The notes beneath the pieces are model-generated. The model worked only from the letters and a program-made list of their open reading frames with translations, was not told the DNA's origin and ran no database searches. 64,000 nucleotides of DNA, taken from Microcystis aeruginosa NIES-4325 (GTDB lineage: Bacteria > Cyanobacteriota > Cyanobacteriia > Cyanobacteriales > Microcystaceae). Location of the stretch: positions 124,001 to 188,000 of the forward strand of contig NZ_BJKP01000002.1 of the NCBI RefSeq assembly GCF_008974145.1, written 5' to 3'. Shown piece by piece: positions 9,269-17,696 of this stretch. A program made the position numbers and the translations under genes. Numbering within the stretch: position 1 is the first letter of the stretch; each line of letters begins with the position of its first letter.

Positions 9269-9739
9269 TTAAAACTGAGTGATAATTTCCGGTGAATCAT
9301 CCTCATCCATGACCAGATCTACCGACTCCACCCGCAAGAGTGCCAAATTATCATTAACCTCCCCCTTCAGATAGATTTCCCCCATCCCTTCACCCCCTAG
9401 ATCGATCGAGCCAAAAACTTGACTGGTTTTGGTATTAAAATTAAACTGAAAATAATTAGCCGAGGAGATTCCCTCGCTGACATTATCGTATTTAGCGATC
9501 TCTTGACCACTGTTATCATAAAAATATACTTGAAAATTTTCTAAAACTTGCGTTTTTCCCGAACCTTTTTCCGAAAAGATAGGCGGGGCCGTTTTTTCAT
9601 CATAACTAAAAGAACCTTTAGCTGTATAACCTTGATTTCCCAACCATTGAAAATCGATCGTCACAGCTAAAACCCGTTGGCTATTCATGTTAGCAACTAA
9701 AAGCCAAGCTAATAGTAAAGTCAATATCATCTTTTTCAT
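9269..9739 (-). CDS. Secreted protein of unknown function
   Basis: A 156-residue protein beginning MKKMILTLLLAWLLVANMNS, a Sec-type signal peptide with probable cleavage near ...RVLA. The mature part is beta-rich (VTIDFQWLGNQGYTAKGSFS) and acidic at its C-terminus. It resembles the beta-sandwich exported proteins of cyanobacteria but has no PEP-CTERM anchor. I chose the ATG at 9739 over an in-frame TTG two codons upstream because it sits at the start of the signal peptide. Function unknown; convergent with the ABC-F gene. Confidence 0.65.
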   Translation of the reverse strand: MKKMILTLLLAWLLVANMNSQRVLAVTIDFQWLGNQGYTAKGSFSYDEKTAPPIFSEKGSGKTQVLENFQVYFYDNSGQEIAKYDNVSEGISSANYFQFNFNTKTSQVFGSIDLGGEGMGEIYLKGEVNDNLALLRVESVDLVMDEDDSPEIITQF

Positions 9740-9859
9740 GGTCAATCTGAACTATCATTAGTAGGTTATTTCAGTGATCAGTGATCAACTTTTTGCTTCC
9801 CACACCCTACACCCCACTTTCCTATACCTTTTAAACAGGATTTAGTATCACTGATCATC

Positions 9860-10123
9860 ATGAATAGGGCCAATTTTATCCGACAAAGAGCGATTTACAA
9901 AAACTGGCACAATTATCAATCGCGGTGTCAGATTTTGCGATCGCAACTTGGTTTTAATCAAGTGCCTTCCTCCCGCCCCCAAACCTGCACCGGTTGTCGT
10001 CACTACCACGGTCAATCCTACGGTCAGAGTCGAGAAACCCGTCAGCGTCTAATTTGTGGATTTCATCCCTCCAGTTGGAATCAAGGCGAAAATTGCCCCG
10101 ATTGGCAAAGCGAAGACCCTTGA
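9860..10123 (+). CDS. Small Cys/His-rich conserved hypothetical protein
   Basis: An 87-residue basic protein with a compact Cys/His cluster: CTGCRHYHGQ at about residues 43-52, CGFHPSSW at about 66-73 and ENCPDW at about 77-82. The spacing suggests a small metal-binding fold. No membrane segment or signal peptide. It lies about 90 bases upstream of the metal-sensor gene on the same strand, which may or may not be meaningful. I do not recognise the family by name. Confidence 0.6.
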   Translation: MNRANFIRQRAIYKNWHNYQSRCQILRSQLGFNQVPSSRPQTCTGCRHYHGQSYGQSRETRQRLICGFHPSSWNQGENCPDWQSEDP

Positions 10124-10213
10124 ACGGAAATTTAAACCAGACAAAACCATACTAGGATATGGGGTTCGCAACTGTGGCACACTAGAGAGTATAACTGAAT
10201 TGACAGTAAACCC

Positions 10214-10567
10214 TTGACTAATCAAATTACCCCTTTCGACCCCCTTCACAACCACGACGAGACGGGCCATGACCACGAGTCAAAAGGGACTCCCCACGTC
10301 CATAGCGAAGCTTCCCTGAAGCAAATTATTAACCGTCTGTCACGGATCGAGGGACATATTCGCGGCATCAAGACAATGGTATCGGAAAATCGTCCCTGTC
10401 CTGAAGTTTTGATGCAAATTGCCGCTATTCGCGGGGCGATTGATCGTGTGGCCAGAATTATTCTCGACGAACATCTGAGCGAATGTATTGCCCGGGCTGC
10501 CCAGGAAGGTAGTATCGAGACAGAAATCGAAGAATTAAAGGCCGCCTTGGATCGCTTTTTACCCTAG
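10214..10567 (+). CDS. CsoR/RcnR-family metal-sensing repressor, InrS-like
   Basis: A 117-residue all-helical repressor of the DUF156 family. The core ASLKQIINRLSRIEGHIRGI is the conserved DNA-contacting helix pattern of CsoR/RcnR/FrmR proteins. Metal ligand positions are visible as C62 (RPCPEV), H87 (LDEHLSE) and C91. The N-terminal tail is His-rich (H12, H14, H19, H21, H28, H30), as in the nickel sensor InrS of Synechocystis, which represses a nickel exporter. Nickel specificity is therefore inferred; copper and formaldehyde sensors share the fold. No exporter gene is next to it. The start is a TTG, supported by the position of the tail. Confidence 0.85.
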   Translation: MTNQITPFDPLHNHDETGHDHESKGTPHVHSEASLKQIINRLSRIEGHIRGIKTMVSENRPCPEVLMQIAAIRGAIDRVARIILDEHLSECIARAAQEGSIETEIEELKAALDRFLP

Positions 10568-10574
10568 ATTGTGC

Positions 10575-10580
10575 TATAAT
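10575..10580 (+). promoter_or_regulatory. -10 element (TATAAT) before rpsU
   Basis: A perfect TATAAT preceded by TGTGC lies 54 bases before the rpsU start codon. No good -35 is seen at 17 bases, which is common for cyanobacterial promoters. Confidence 0.55.
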
Positions 10581-10633
10581 GAGAAGTTGGCATTTTTTAG
10601 GCAGAGAGCAATTACAGGAGGTGAATTAGGTTA

Positions 10634-10816
10634 ATGACCCAAGTGGTAGTTGGTCAGAACGAGGCGATCGAATCAGCCCTGCGTCGTTTTAAGCGACAGG
10701 TAGCGAAAGCGGGAATTTATGCGGATATCAAAAAGCATCAATTTTTTGAAACCCCTCAAGAAAAGAGAAAGCGTAAAGCAGTAGCCCGGAGACGACAAAG
10801 AACCCGTCGTCGTTAA
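10634..10816 (+). CDS. rpsU: 30S ribosomal protein S21
   Basis: A 60-residue, very basic protein of the small ribosomal subunit that helps the initiation step by supporting base pairing between the 16S 3' end and mRNA. The sequence [20 protein letters not shown] and the Arg/Lys-rich C-terminus [15 protein letters not shown] are diagnostic. A very strong ribosome binding site, AGGAGGTGA, lies 10 bases upstream. The gene has its own -10 element and a following terminator hairpin, so it appears monocistronic. Confidence 0.97.
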   Translation: MTQVVVGQNEAIESALRRFKRQVAKAGIYADIKKHQFFETPQEKRKRKAVARRRQRTRRR

Positions 10817-10827
10817 AATTACCCAAG

Positions 10828-10866
10828 TCAGAAGCCACTCGCAAGCTTCTGGCTTGCTTTTATTTT
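10828..10866 (+). terminator. Intrinsic terminator of rpsU
   Basis: Inverted repeat TCAGAAGC...GCTTCTGG with a 9-base loop, followed by CTTGCTTTTATTTT. It begins 12 bases after the rpsU stop. Confidence 0.75.
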
Positions 10867-10955
10867 AACCCGGTTTTGGGGGTTGAGAAGCGGGAAGTGG
10901 GGAGAAAAAAGCTGATAAGATAAAGTTTAGCCCTCGATCGAGTTCTAGTGTTTTC

Positions 10956-11609
10956 ATGGTTTTACAACTGCGCGTCTATGTTCCCGAACATCCTCTGGTT
11001 AAGCATTGGCTGGCGATCGCACGCGATCAAAATACCCCCTCGGTACTGTTTAAAACAGCGATGACGGAACTAGGGCGCTGGTTAACCTATGAAGCAGCCC
11101 GGCAATGGTTGCCGACCCTGGAAACTAGCGTTAAAACCCCTCTAGCGGAATGTCCCGCTACTTTTATCGATCCTAGCGTACCGATCGCCGTAGTCCCGAT
11201 TTTACGGGCAGGATTAGCCCTGTTGGAAGGGGCGCAAAGTCTTTTACCCCTAGCTAGTACCTATCATCTCGGTTTAGCCAGAAATGAGAAAACCCTGGAG
11301 GCGAGTTGTTATTTAAATAAATTACCAGCCAGTTTTGATCCGGCCACAAGAGTCTTAATTCTTGAACCGATGTTAGCCACGGGGGGATCAATTTCCACCG
11401 CAATGGCAGAAATTACCAGCAGAGGCGTTGATCCTGCCCTGATTCGGGTGATTTCCGTGGTGGCTGCCCCGCCGGCTTTACAGAAATTGAGTCAGAATTA
11501 TCCCAGCTTGAACATCTATACGGCTATTATCGATGAAGGATTAAATAGCCGTGGTTACATCGTGCCAGGGTTGGGCGATGCCGGCGATCGAGCTTTTGGA
11601 ACCTATTAG
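10956..11609 (+). CDS. upp: Uracil phosphoribosyltransferase
   Basis: Salvages uracil to UMP using PRPP in the cytoplasm. 217 residues, normal length. The PRPP-binding loop appears as LILEPMLATGGSISTAM (E in place of the more usual D is seen in many UPRTs), and the C-terminal uracil-binding block as GYIVPGLGDAGDRAFGT. The segment VVPILRAGLALLEGAQSLLP is also conserved. A 95-residue membrane-associated protein gene follows after 14 bases, possibly in the same transcript. Confidence 0.95.
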   Translation: MVLQLRVYVPEHPLVKHWLAIARDQNTPSVLFKTAMTELGRWLTYEAARQWLPTLETSVKTPLAECPATFIDPSVPIAVVPILRAGLALLEGAQSLLPLASTYHLGLARNEKTLEASCYLNKLPASFDPATRVLILEPMLATGGSISTAMAEITSRGVDPALIRVISVVAAPPALQKLSQNYPSLNIYTAIIDEGLNSRGYIVPGLGDAGDRAFGTY

Positions 11610-11623
11610 GAGAAAAAGGGATT

Positions 11624-11911
11624 ATGAGTCAGCGAGATGGGTTTGCGGGCGGTTTTTTAGCCGGTGCGATTGTCGGTGGTTTAGTGGGCGGTGTTTTGGG
11701 GACAGTGTTGGCTAATCGCAGCCGTCGCAGTTTAGCAGATGGTGATAATCAGTCTTTTTTGGAGGAGATCCGCAATGGGCGCTTGACTCCACAGGAAGGT
11801 ATGGAAATAGCCCGCCGCAGTTTAGAAGATAAAATTGCCCAGTTAAATCTAGCGATCGATGATGTGCGTCAACAGTTAGGATCGGTACAGGAAAACGGCA
11901 GCGATCGTTAA
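11624..11911 (+). CDS. Small glycine-zipper membrane protein, conserved hypothetical
   Basis: A 95-residue protein with one hydrophobic, glycine-rich segment (GGFLAGAIVGGLVGGVLGTV, about residues 8-27) resembling a glycine zipper. It is followed by a basic stretch (NRSRRS) and a C-terminal amphipathic helix likely to be coiled coil (LEDKIAQLNLAIDDVRQQL). Similar small proteins are widespread in cyanobacteria and resemble YtxH-type proteins in layout. Function unknown. Good ribosome binding site AGGAGAAAAAGG before the ATG. Confidence 0.7.
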   Translation: MSQRDGFAGGFLAGAIVGGLVGGVLGTVLANRSRRSLADGDNQSFLEEIRNGRLTPQEGMEIARRSLEDKIAQLNLAIDDVRQQLGSVQENGSDR

Positions 11912-11918
11912 AGTAGCT

Positions 11919-12012
11919 CTAAAGAGTCTTGGGTTAAAAGTTAAACTTCAAGCTCTTGCTTAGTACAAATATACCCAAAAAACTGATTTTCGGGGACAAA
12001 TTAGTTAACCCA
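11919..12012 (-). repeat. Dispersed repeat B, copy 2 (inverted)
   Basis: Matches 2222-2314 in reverse orientation. Here it directly adjoins repeat A copy 2, whereas in the other place the RecB-like gene separates B from A. Confidence 0.6.
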
Positions 12013-12015
12013 TTC

Positions 12016-12397
12016 TACTGACTTCTAACCCAATGGTAGATGTGGGATTTTGGCAGCAGTCCTATTTTACGACAAAGATAAGCAAAAATTATTGATTGAC
12101 TCCAAAAACTTGAGAATATTTAAATTAACATTCCGCAATATTTACAAATTCTTAAAAATTAATTGAGAAAGATTTTTATTTAACAACGATGTTACGCTGG
12201 TTACAGCGATTTGATAGAATTTCATAGTGGGTTATTCTGTGCTTTTTTGGGCAGCAATGGTTAAAACCCTTGCCACACCTAGAAGGTCATCCTAATTAGG
12301 ACTGGTAAATCAGTCAATTTCACTGGCAACGATGATCTTTTTTTTGTGTAGTTTTATTGCAAAAAAAAAGTTTTTTTGACAAAAAGCACAAAGTATG
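12016..12397 (-). repeat. Dispersed non-coding repeat A, copy 2 (inverted)
   Basis: About 380 bases matching 3213-3562 in reverse orientation. It retains an extra segment of about 35 bases (GGATTTTGGCAGCAGTCC and flanks) missing from copy 1. The short frame through KQKLLIDSKNLRIFKL is partly shared with copy 1, but its upstream frame is not, so I do not call it a gene. Confidence 0.85.
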
Positions 12398-12796
12398 ACA
12401 GACCCACAATAGATTTCTGGCTGCGAGTAGCTATCCCAGAGTGGGGAGAAGGGAGTGCCGGAGTTGGGAGCAGGGGAGAAAAAAGCTCACGGCTAACTTG
12501 ACAAAAATTACCTCGGTTTCTATAATCCCGAAGCCGTCAATAAAATTCAGCGATAAATAGCTGGGCAAAAAGCAAGAAAAACAGCCAAAAAACGTAGTTA
12601 CCCCCTTGACAAATAGCCAAAACTAGGCATTAATTAAATTTAATCATTTTTTAATAAAAACCGCTTTCTATAACCAGAAAAAGCGATCAGTAGATTTTTA
12701 TCAGAGTAATGTAATCATCTTTACAGCTATCGGGGATCAAAGGATGTTACGGTGAAGGAGCGATGACAAACCCACTTTAAAATCACCCCAATTGCT
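12398..12796. other. Intergenic leader of the DUF1830 gene
   Basis: About 400 bases with no gene. An imperfect hairpin (CCGCTTTCT ... AGAAAAAGCG, about 12660-12688) is visible; its role is unclear. Confidence 0.4.
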
Positions 12797-13177
12797 ATGG
12801 CACAGATTCTCGATCCCCTCCCCAACGGCAAGAAAAATAGTATTCTTTGTTGCTATGTGAATGCGACCAGTCATATTCAAATTGTTCGCATCACCAATAT
12901 TGCTAACTGGTATTTTGAAAGGGTGGTTTTCCCCGGGCAGCGTTTAGTATTTGAGACCCTAGCAGATGCTTTCTTAGAGATTCATACGGGTATGATGGCC
13001 AGTGCCATCCTTTCCGATAACATCCCCTGTGAGCGCCTTTATATCAGCGATGGGGATGACGATGACTCCGATGGTCAACTAGACAGGGAAATATTCTACC
13101 CCCATTCCTTAGAGGAAAGTCAAGGGGCAAAAATTGACAATACCGTACCCTTCGGTTTAACTTTAGCTTCCGCCTAG
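12797..13177 (+). CDS. DUF1830 domain-containing protein
   Basis: A 126-residue soluble protein. The block SILCCYVNATSHIQIVRITN then WYFERVVFPGQRLVFE is the signature of the DUF1830 family, which is nearly restricted to cyanobacteria. An acidic run (GDDDDSDGQLD) sits in the C-terminal third, which is longer than in the shortest family members. Function unknown. Convergent with the ClC gene, with only 8 bases between stops. Confidence 0.85.
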   Translation: MAQILDPLPNGKKNSILCCYVNATSHIQIVRITNIANWYFERVVFPGQRLVFETLADAFLEIHTGMMASAILSDNIPCERLYISDGDDDDSDGQLDREIFYPHSLEESQGAKIDNTVPFGLTLASA

Positions 13178-13185
13178 CTCATCAA

Positions 13186-15813
13186 CTAATCCGATAATTC
13201 CCCTCGCACGAGAATGACAGTGCAATTAACCGCACGGGCAATCGTCGAGGGGATATTGCCATTTAAGAACTGATTGAGCAAGCTTTCCCTAGATGCACCC
13301 AAAAGCACCAAAGAACAATCCTCCGATTCTACCAGATTAATTACCGCCTCGGCCGGAGAGGCCGAACGAATCGGTAAAGGTACAATCGGCTGTGCGATCG
13401 CTTTTTGTAAAGATGCTTGTAAAACTTCCAAAATAGACAGATCTGGCAGTAACTCCGTGGGGGAATAGATTTTAGATAACCAAACTTCGGGATGATGGGA
13501 GGACTCGGACAAAGACAGCAAACTAGGCAATAATGCTAAAGCGCGTTGGGCATTCGGACCGCCGGCGGTGGGAATCAGCCAAATCCTTTCCCGATTAAGA
13601 TCGTTGGGAAAACAATCCTTTGTTCCCAATTTTACCAAGATAGTTTCACAGGGAGCTTCAGCGATCAAAGTATCGACTAAAAACCCAAAAATCGCCCCAG
13701 TGGTGGATCTTTCCCCCGTCCAACCCATAATTAATAAATTGCTGTGTCGTTCGCGAATCGTTGCCAAAATCCCTTCAGCGATATCCTGAGCCACCGAAAT
13801 TTGTGTATGAACAGAGATATGCTGCTGTCGAGCTAATCTTTCCAGACGATGAAGTAATTTGCGTCCTTCCCGCGTATCTACCCGGACTTCCGCCGGAGAA
13901 CTAAGACGAGGCACAGTAATCACATAGAGACAATCTATCTCATAATTGCGTTCACGGGCGACAGCAGCGGCAATTTTAAACAAAGCGGTAGCGGTATCGG
14001 GATTGGCAATAGGTAACAAAATCCGGCCTATTCCCACGGCCGGGGAACGAGTTTGATAAACCACATAGGAAGGGGTAGTGGGTTGGGGCAGTTGACAAAC
14101 CCCCCCCAATTGATCAGCTTCCACCCGGATAATATCAGTGCGGGTGATGATCCCCACCAGTTTTTGACCATCGGTAACGGGTAAACGGGAAAGCTGATAG
14201 CGATTTAAGAGAAATAAAACATCGCTTAAGGCTGCCTGGGGGGCTACAGTAATCGGATTGGGAGTCATGATCTCCCGTAGGACAGTTTGACTGTTTTTTG
14301 ATCGCCATTTATCCAGATCACTTTGGGTAAAAATCCCCAATAGTCGCCCCTGTTCCACCACGGGAAAACCGCGATGATGGGAACGGGACATAATTTTCAC
14401 CACTTCCCCCAGGGGTAAATCCGCCGGCAGAATTTCCACCTGCGATTGCATCACATCCATAGCCGACAGATGGGCCAGCACATCATTAGCAGGGGTTTCC
14501 TCGTTGAGAATAATACCACTAGCGGAAAGTAAATGCTGATAGAGAGAACCGGGTAGAATGCTTTCGGCAGTGATATAAGAAACGGCACAGGTCAACATCA
14601 GGGGCAGCACAATATTAAAATTGCGATGCAGTTCAAAGACAATCACGATCGCCGTTACTGGAACCCTGACTACTCCCGTAAAAAAGGCCCCCATACCCGC
14701 TAAAGCATAACTAGGTTCGCTGCCGAAACCCATAATTTTCGTCTCGATTCCCCCCACCAGAAACCCCAAACAGGATCCCAACACCAAAGCAGGGGCGAGC
14801 AGTCCTCCCGGGGCGCCGGAACTATAGGAAATCATCGTCAGGAAAAAATAGACCACAAAAGCGAGGGCGGTATTCTGCCAACTTAATTCCCCTGCCAGCA
14901 AAAACTCGCGTAAACCCGTATTATCTCGAAAAAAGTCGGGTAAAAAAGCCACTACCGTTCCCGATAACCCACTGACCAGACCGATCCGCCACGCCAGAGA
15001 TAACCGCCAACGCCGCTGCAGCTGACTACAAAAAAGGATGCCTTGATTGAATAAAGACCCCAATAAGCCCGCTAAAACCCCCAAAAGGCAATAAATCGGT
15101 ATTTCTTGGGCAGAGAAGCTAATATTGGCATATTCAGTGATAATCGAGGGGGTATTCTGCAGCATCATCGACACCACCGCCCCGGTAAAGGAAGCCACAA
15201 TCGCCGTTTCTAGGGTCATACTGGAAACATCGCGCATTAATTCCTCGATCACAAAGAGAACCCCAGCGATGGGAGTAGTAAAACCGGCCGCTAACCCCGC
15301 GGCTGCCCCGGCTGCGATCATCTGACGACGGTGATCGGGACTGGTGGGCAGCCAGACGCTTAATTGGGCTGCTAGGGCTGCCCCGATGTGTACCGTGGGG
15401 GCCCGACGACCAAGGGTTAAACCACCGCCAAGGATCAGGATCGCCCCGATCATTTTTACGAGGGCGACGCGCCAAGATAGGGGCAAAGGATATTTAGCTA
15501 GGGCTGCTTTTACTTGAGGAATACCACCCCCGGCAGCCGCGGGGGAGAAGTGTTCCACAATCCAACCGGCACTGTAACCAAGCAGAAAACCGCCGAGGGG
15601 CAAAACTAGGAAAGGAGAGGAATTGGCTACTAGATGCACCCGCCAACCACCTAACCAACCGATGCCCAATTTCAGGATAATAGCGGCCAGGGCGGAGAGA
15701 ATTCCGATTAAACAGGCGACCAGTAAAGCATAACGACTATCGGTGGCGCTACGTCCGAAGTGTTGGGATTTGAACCACTGACGGAGGTTTTGGTGACGGG
15801 CAAAAAGTCCCAT
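13186..15813 (-). CDS. ClC-family chloride channel/antiporter fused to CBS and universal stress domains
   Basis: An 875-residue membrane protein. Residues about 30-430 form the ClC transport domain with about ten or more helices: GGGIPQVKAAL (first ion-pathway motif), LGRRAPTVHIGAAL (about 134-147) and GAPGGLLAPALVLGS (third motif). Residues about 440-565 hold two CBS domains (IMSRSHHRGFPVVEQGRLLG and LNRYQLSRLPVTDGQKLVG). Residues about 590-735 and 740-870 are two UspA-like domains (LLIMGWTGERSTTGAIFG and LVLLGASRESLLNQFLNG). The gating glutamate of the usual GREGP motif is replaced: the sequence reads GRRAP, with Arg at about residue 137. ClC proteins without this glutamate are usually not coupled proton antiporters, so passive chloride conductance is possible. 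Confidence 0.92.
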   Translation of the reverse strand: MGLFARHQNLRQWFKSQHFGRSATDSRYALLVACLIGILSALAAIILKLGIGWLGGWRVHLVANSSPFLVLPLGGFLLGYSAGWIVEHFSPAAAGGGIPQVKAALAKYPLPLSWRVALVKMIGAILILGGGLTLGRRAPTVHIGAALAAQLSVWLPTSPDHRRQMIAAGAAAGLAAGFTTPIAGVLFVIEELMRDVSSMTLETAIVASFTGAVVSMMLQNTPSIITEYANISFSAQEIPIYCLLGVLAGLLGSLFNQGILFCSQLQRRWRLSLAWRIGLVSGLSGTVVAFLPDFFRDNTGLREFLLAGELSWQNTALAFVVYFFLTMISYSSGAPGGLLAPALVLGSCLGFLVGGIETKIMGFGSEPSYALAGMGAFFTGVVRVPVTAIVIVFELHRNFNIVLPLMLTCAVSYITAESILPGSLYQHLLSASGIILNEETPANDVLAHLSAMDVMQSQVEILPADLPLGEVVKIMSRSHHRGFPVVEQGRLLGIFTQSDLDKWRSKNSQTVLREIMTPNPITVAPQAALSDVLFLLNRYQLSRLPVTDGQKLVGIITRTDIIRVEADQLGGVCQLPQPTTPSYVVYQTRSPAVGIGRILLPIANPDTATALFKIAAAVARERNYEIDCLYVITVPRLSSPAEVRVDTREGRKLLHRLERLARQQHISVHTQISVAQDIAEGILATIRERHSNLLIMGWTGERSTTGAIFGFLVDTLIAEAPCETILVKLGTKDCFPNDLNRERIWLIPTAGGPNAQRALALLPSLLSLSESSHHPEVWLSKIYSPTELLPDLSILEVLQASLQKAIAQPIVPLPIRSASPAEAVINLVESEDCSLVLLGASRESLLNQFLNGNIPSTIARAVNCTVILVRGELSD

Positions 15814-16230
15814 AATTATCAGGGAGAATCAAGGCAATGGCGGAGCGAGGATTTATTTCGGGTTCTGATTCCTCGTCTTTAATCATAGGCCGTTAAGTTC
15901 TGTCACCGTTCACCTTGTTGCTACCAGTGGACCCAATAGTAGTTTTTCGATCGATGGGTTAGGATCAAAGGTTGTCCCTGTCTTTTTGAAAAAGAAGGGG
16001 AAAATAGTCGGCGCACAGCTGCCGCTAACCTGACTTGATTTTAAGGTTCTAATGACAACTTCTTGAGCAGTAAATAAAGATAAATATTAGCAGATGAATT
16101 ACGCTAGTTAAACTTGACTAACTTCAACTTTATTGACTTTTGATGATGATGAGAACAAAACTATTAATTAGATAGGACTGGCTGAACAAATCTAAAAACC
16201 TTGTTGGATAAGATGTGGGTTGATTGGCTC
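15814..16230. other. Intergenic between ClC gene and chelatase
   Basis: About 420 bases without a recognisable gene or RNA. I looked for a cobalamin riboswitch before the chelatase and saw none of its conserved boxes. Confidence 0.4.
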
Positions 16231-16356
16231 TCACTTCACATCCCGTAAAATGTTAGTGCTTGGAGCTAGTGGGAGCTTTTCTGCTTGCCAATCGAGATAG
16301 GCTAAATTGAGAATATCAGGGGCATTGATGCCTAAAGGGAGACAAAATGTATTAGG
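16231..16356 (-). pseudogene. Short gene remnant, no start codon
   Basis: An open stretch of 41 codons with stop TGA at 16231-16233 reads NAPDILNLAYLDWQAEKLPL followed by APSTNILRDVK. It looks protein-like but is preceded by an in-frame TAG at 16357-16359 with no plausible start between. Probably the 3' end of a lost gene; family not recognised. Confidence 0.3.
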
Positions 16357-16387
16357 CTAAAAGCTAAACTATTTTGGCAAGATTTCT

Positions 16388-17158
16388 TTGAAGACCTCCT
16401 CAGCCTACTTATTGGTTTTCCACGGTAGTCGCGATCCGCGTCCAGCCCTGGCGCTGACACGATTAGCAGCCTTAGTTCGGGAAAAAATCAGTCAACCCGC
16501 CGAAAGATTGGCGAGTAAATCGGAGTTTAGCCCATCTCTAGCGGTTCTAGAAGCAGATAGTCGGGTATTAGTGGGGACGGCTGCCCTCGAATTAGCGATA
16601 ACACCTTTCCATCAACAAATAGAAGCTTTTGCCCAACAAGCACAAAGCCAAGGATGTAACCGGTTGCAGATTATCCCCCTGTTTCTCCTGTCGGGGGTTC
16701 ACGTTAAAGAAGATATTCCCGCAGCCGTGGCCAAAGTGAGATCGCCGATCAAGCTAGAGTTAAAGCCCCATTTAGGCAGTTATCAGGGCATAAAATCGCT
16801 GTTATCCCGACAATTTGCCGATTTAAGCCATCAAGAGCGCATTTTACTGTCCCACGGTAGTCGTCGCCCTGGCGGTAATCGGGAGGTGGAAAATCTAGCA
16901 GCGTTTTTTGGGGCAATTACAGCTTATTGGTCGATCGAACCGAGTTTATCCCAACAAATCGAGAGTTTAATCGCTCAAGGTAGCCGAAAAATTTCTATAC
17001 TGCCCTATTTCCTCTTTGCTGGTGGAATTACGGCCGCGATCGAAGCCCAAGTTTTTGCACTATCACAAAAGCATCCAAATGTCAATATATTTTTAGGTAA
17101 ATCTTTGGGGGCGACGGGGGAATTAGCCGAGATTATTGTTGAGGAAGGATGTGGATGA
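16388..17158 (+). CDS. Sirohydrochlorin chelatase, two-domain CbiX/SirB type
   Basis: A 256-residue protein of the class II chelatase fold with two CbiX-like halves. The first half starts YLLVFHGSRDPRPALAL, with the metal-binding His of HGSRDPR at about residue 13. The second repeats it as RILLSHGSRRPGGNREVE at about 150-167. It inserts iron into sirohydrochlorin to make siroheme for nitrite and sulfite reductases, or cobalt for B12. The direction cannot be told from sequence. cobA, which makes the substrate precursor, lies at 39-40 kb. The start is TTG (MKTSSAYLL). The next gene, folK, overlaps its last 10 bases. Confidence 0.88.
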   Translation: MKTSSAYLLVFHGSRDPRPALALTRLAALVREKISQPAERLASKSEFSPSLAVLEADSRVLVGTAALELAITPFHQQIEAFAQQAQSQGCNRLQIIPLFLLSGVHVKEDIPAAVAKVRSPIKLELKPHLGSYQGIKSLLSRQFADLSHQERILLSHGSRRPGGNREVENLAAFFGAITAYWSIEPSLSQQIESLIAQGSRKISILPYFLFAGGITAAIEAQVFALSQKHPNVNIFLGKSLGATGELAEIIVEEGCG

Positions 17159-17619
17159 AGCGGGCAGCGATCGCTTTGGGCAGTAATTTAGGAGATTCAG
17201 CGACAATTTTAGGGCAAGCTTTAGGGGAATTAGAGCGAGTCAAAGGAATTAAACTAGAAGCTCATTCCCAATGGTATCAAACCGCCGCCGTCGGACCGCC
17301 TCAGCCCGATTATCTCAACGGTTGCGCCATTGTGCAAGTGGATTTATCGCCCCTAGATTTACTGGATAAATTATTAGAAATCGAGCAGTTATTCGGGAGA
17401 GTCCGACGGGAAAGATGGGGACCGCGTACCCTCGATTTAGACTTAATATTTTATGATAACCTGATCTTAAAAACGCCCGAATTACAGATACCCCATCCTC
17501 GCTGCCGAGAACGCACCTTCGTGCTGCTTCCCCTGGCAGAAATTGCCCCCGATTGGCGAGATCCTGTCACTGGAAAAACCATCCTTCAGTTATTGGGGGA
17601 ATTGAGATTGGGGGAGTAG
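17149..17619 (+). CDS. folK: 6-hydroxymethyl-7,8-dihydropterin pyrophosphokinase
   Basis: Transfers pyrophosphate from ATP to 6-hydroxymethyl-dihydropterin in folate synthesis. 156 residues, the usual single-domain length. Diagnostic pieces are AAIALGSNLGDS at the N-terminus, QTAAVGPPQPDYLNGCA, FGRVRRERWGPRTLDLDLIF (catalytic R...W.PR.LD.D block) and IPHPRCRERTFVLLPLAEI. It overlaps the chelatase gene by 10 bases, so the two are translationally coupled. Confidence 0.96.
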   Translation: MWMKRAAIALGSNLGDSATILGQALGELERVKGIKLEAHSQWYQTAAVGPPQPDYLNGCAIVQVDLSPLDLLDKLLEIEQLFGRVRRERWGPRTLDLDLIFYDNLILKTPELQIPHPRCRERTFVLLPLAEIAPDWRDPVTGKTILQLLGELRLGE

Positions 17620-17696
17620 GGTGTCCATTAACCTGCGGGAGTCCCTACCCGAGCGCGTAGCGGGATAGGCACGATTTGGGTTTCTGTTTCATTACA

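Noticed and set aside
12067-12170. Small gene within repeat A (reading KQKLLIDSKNLRIFKL)
   Set aside because: The start region is in a different frame in the two copies and copy 2 has no in-frame start; shared sequence is explained by the repeat.
15134-15475. Minus-strand open frame inside the ClC gene
   Set aside because: Overlaps the ClC transport core in another frame, and its Arg/Ser/Gly-rich composition is typical of an out-of-frame translation.
15814-16387. Cobalamin or other riboswitch before the chelatase gene
   Set aside because: No conserved riboswitch boxes or expected long stems were seen.
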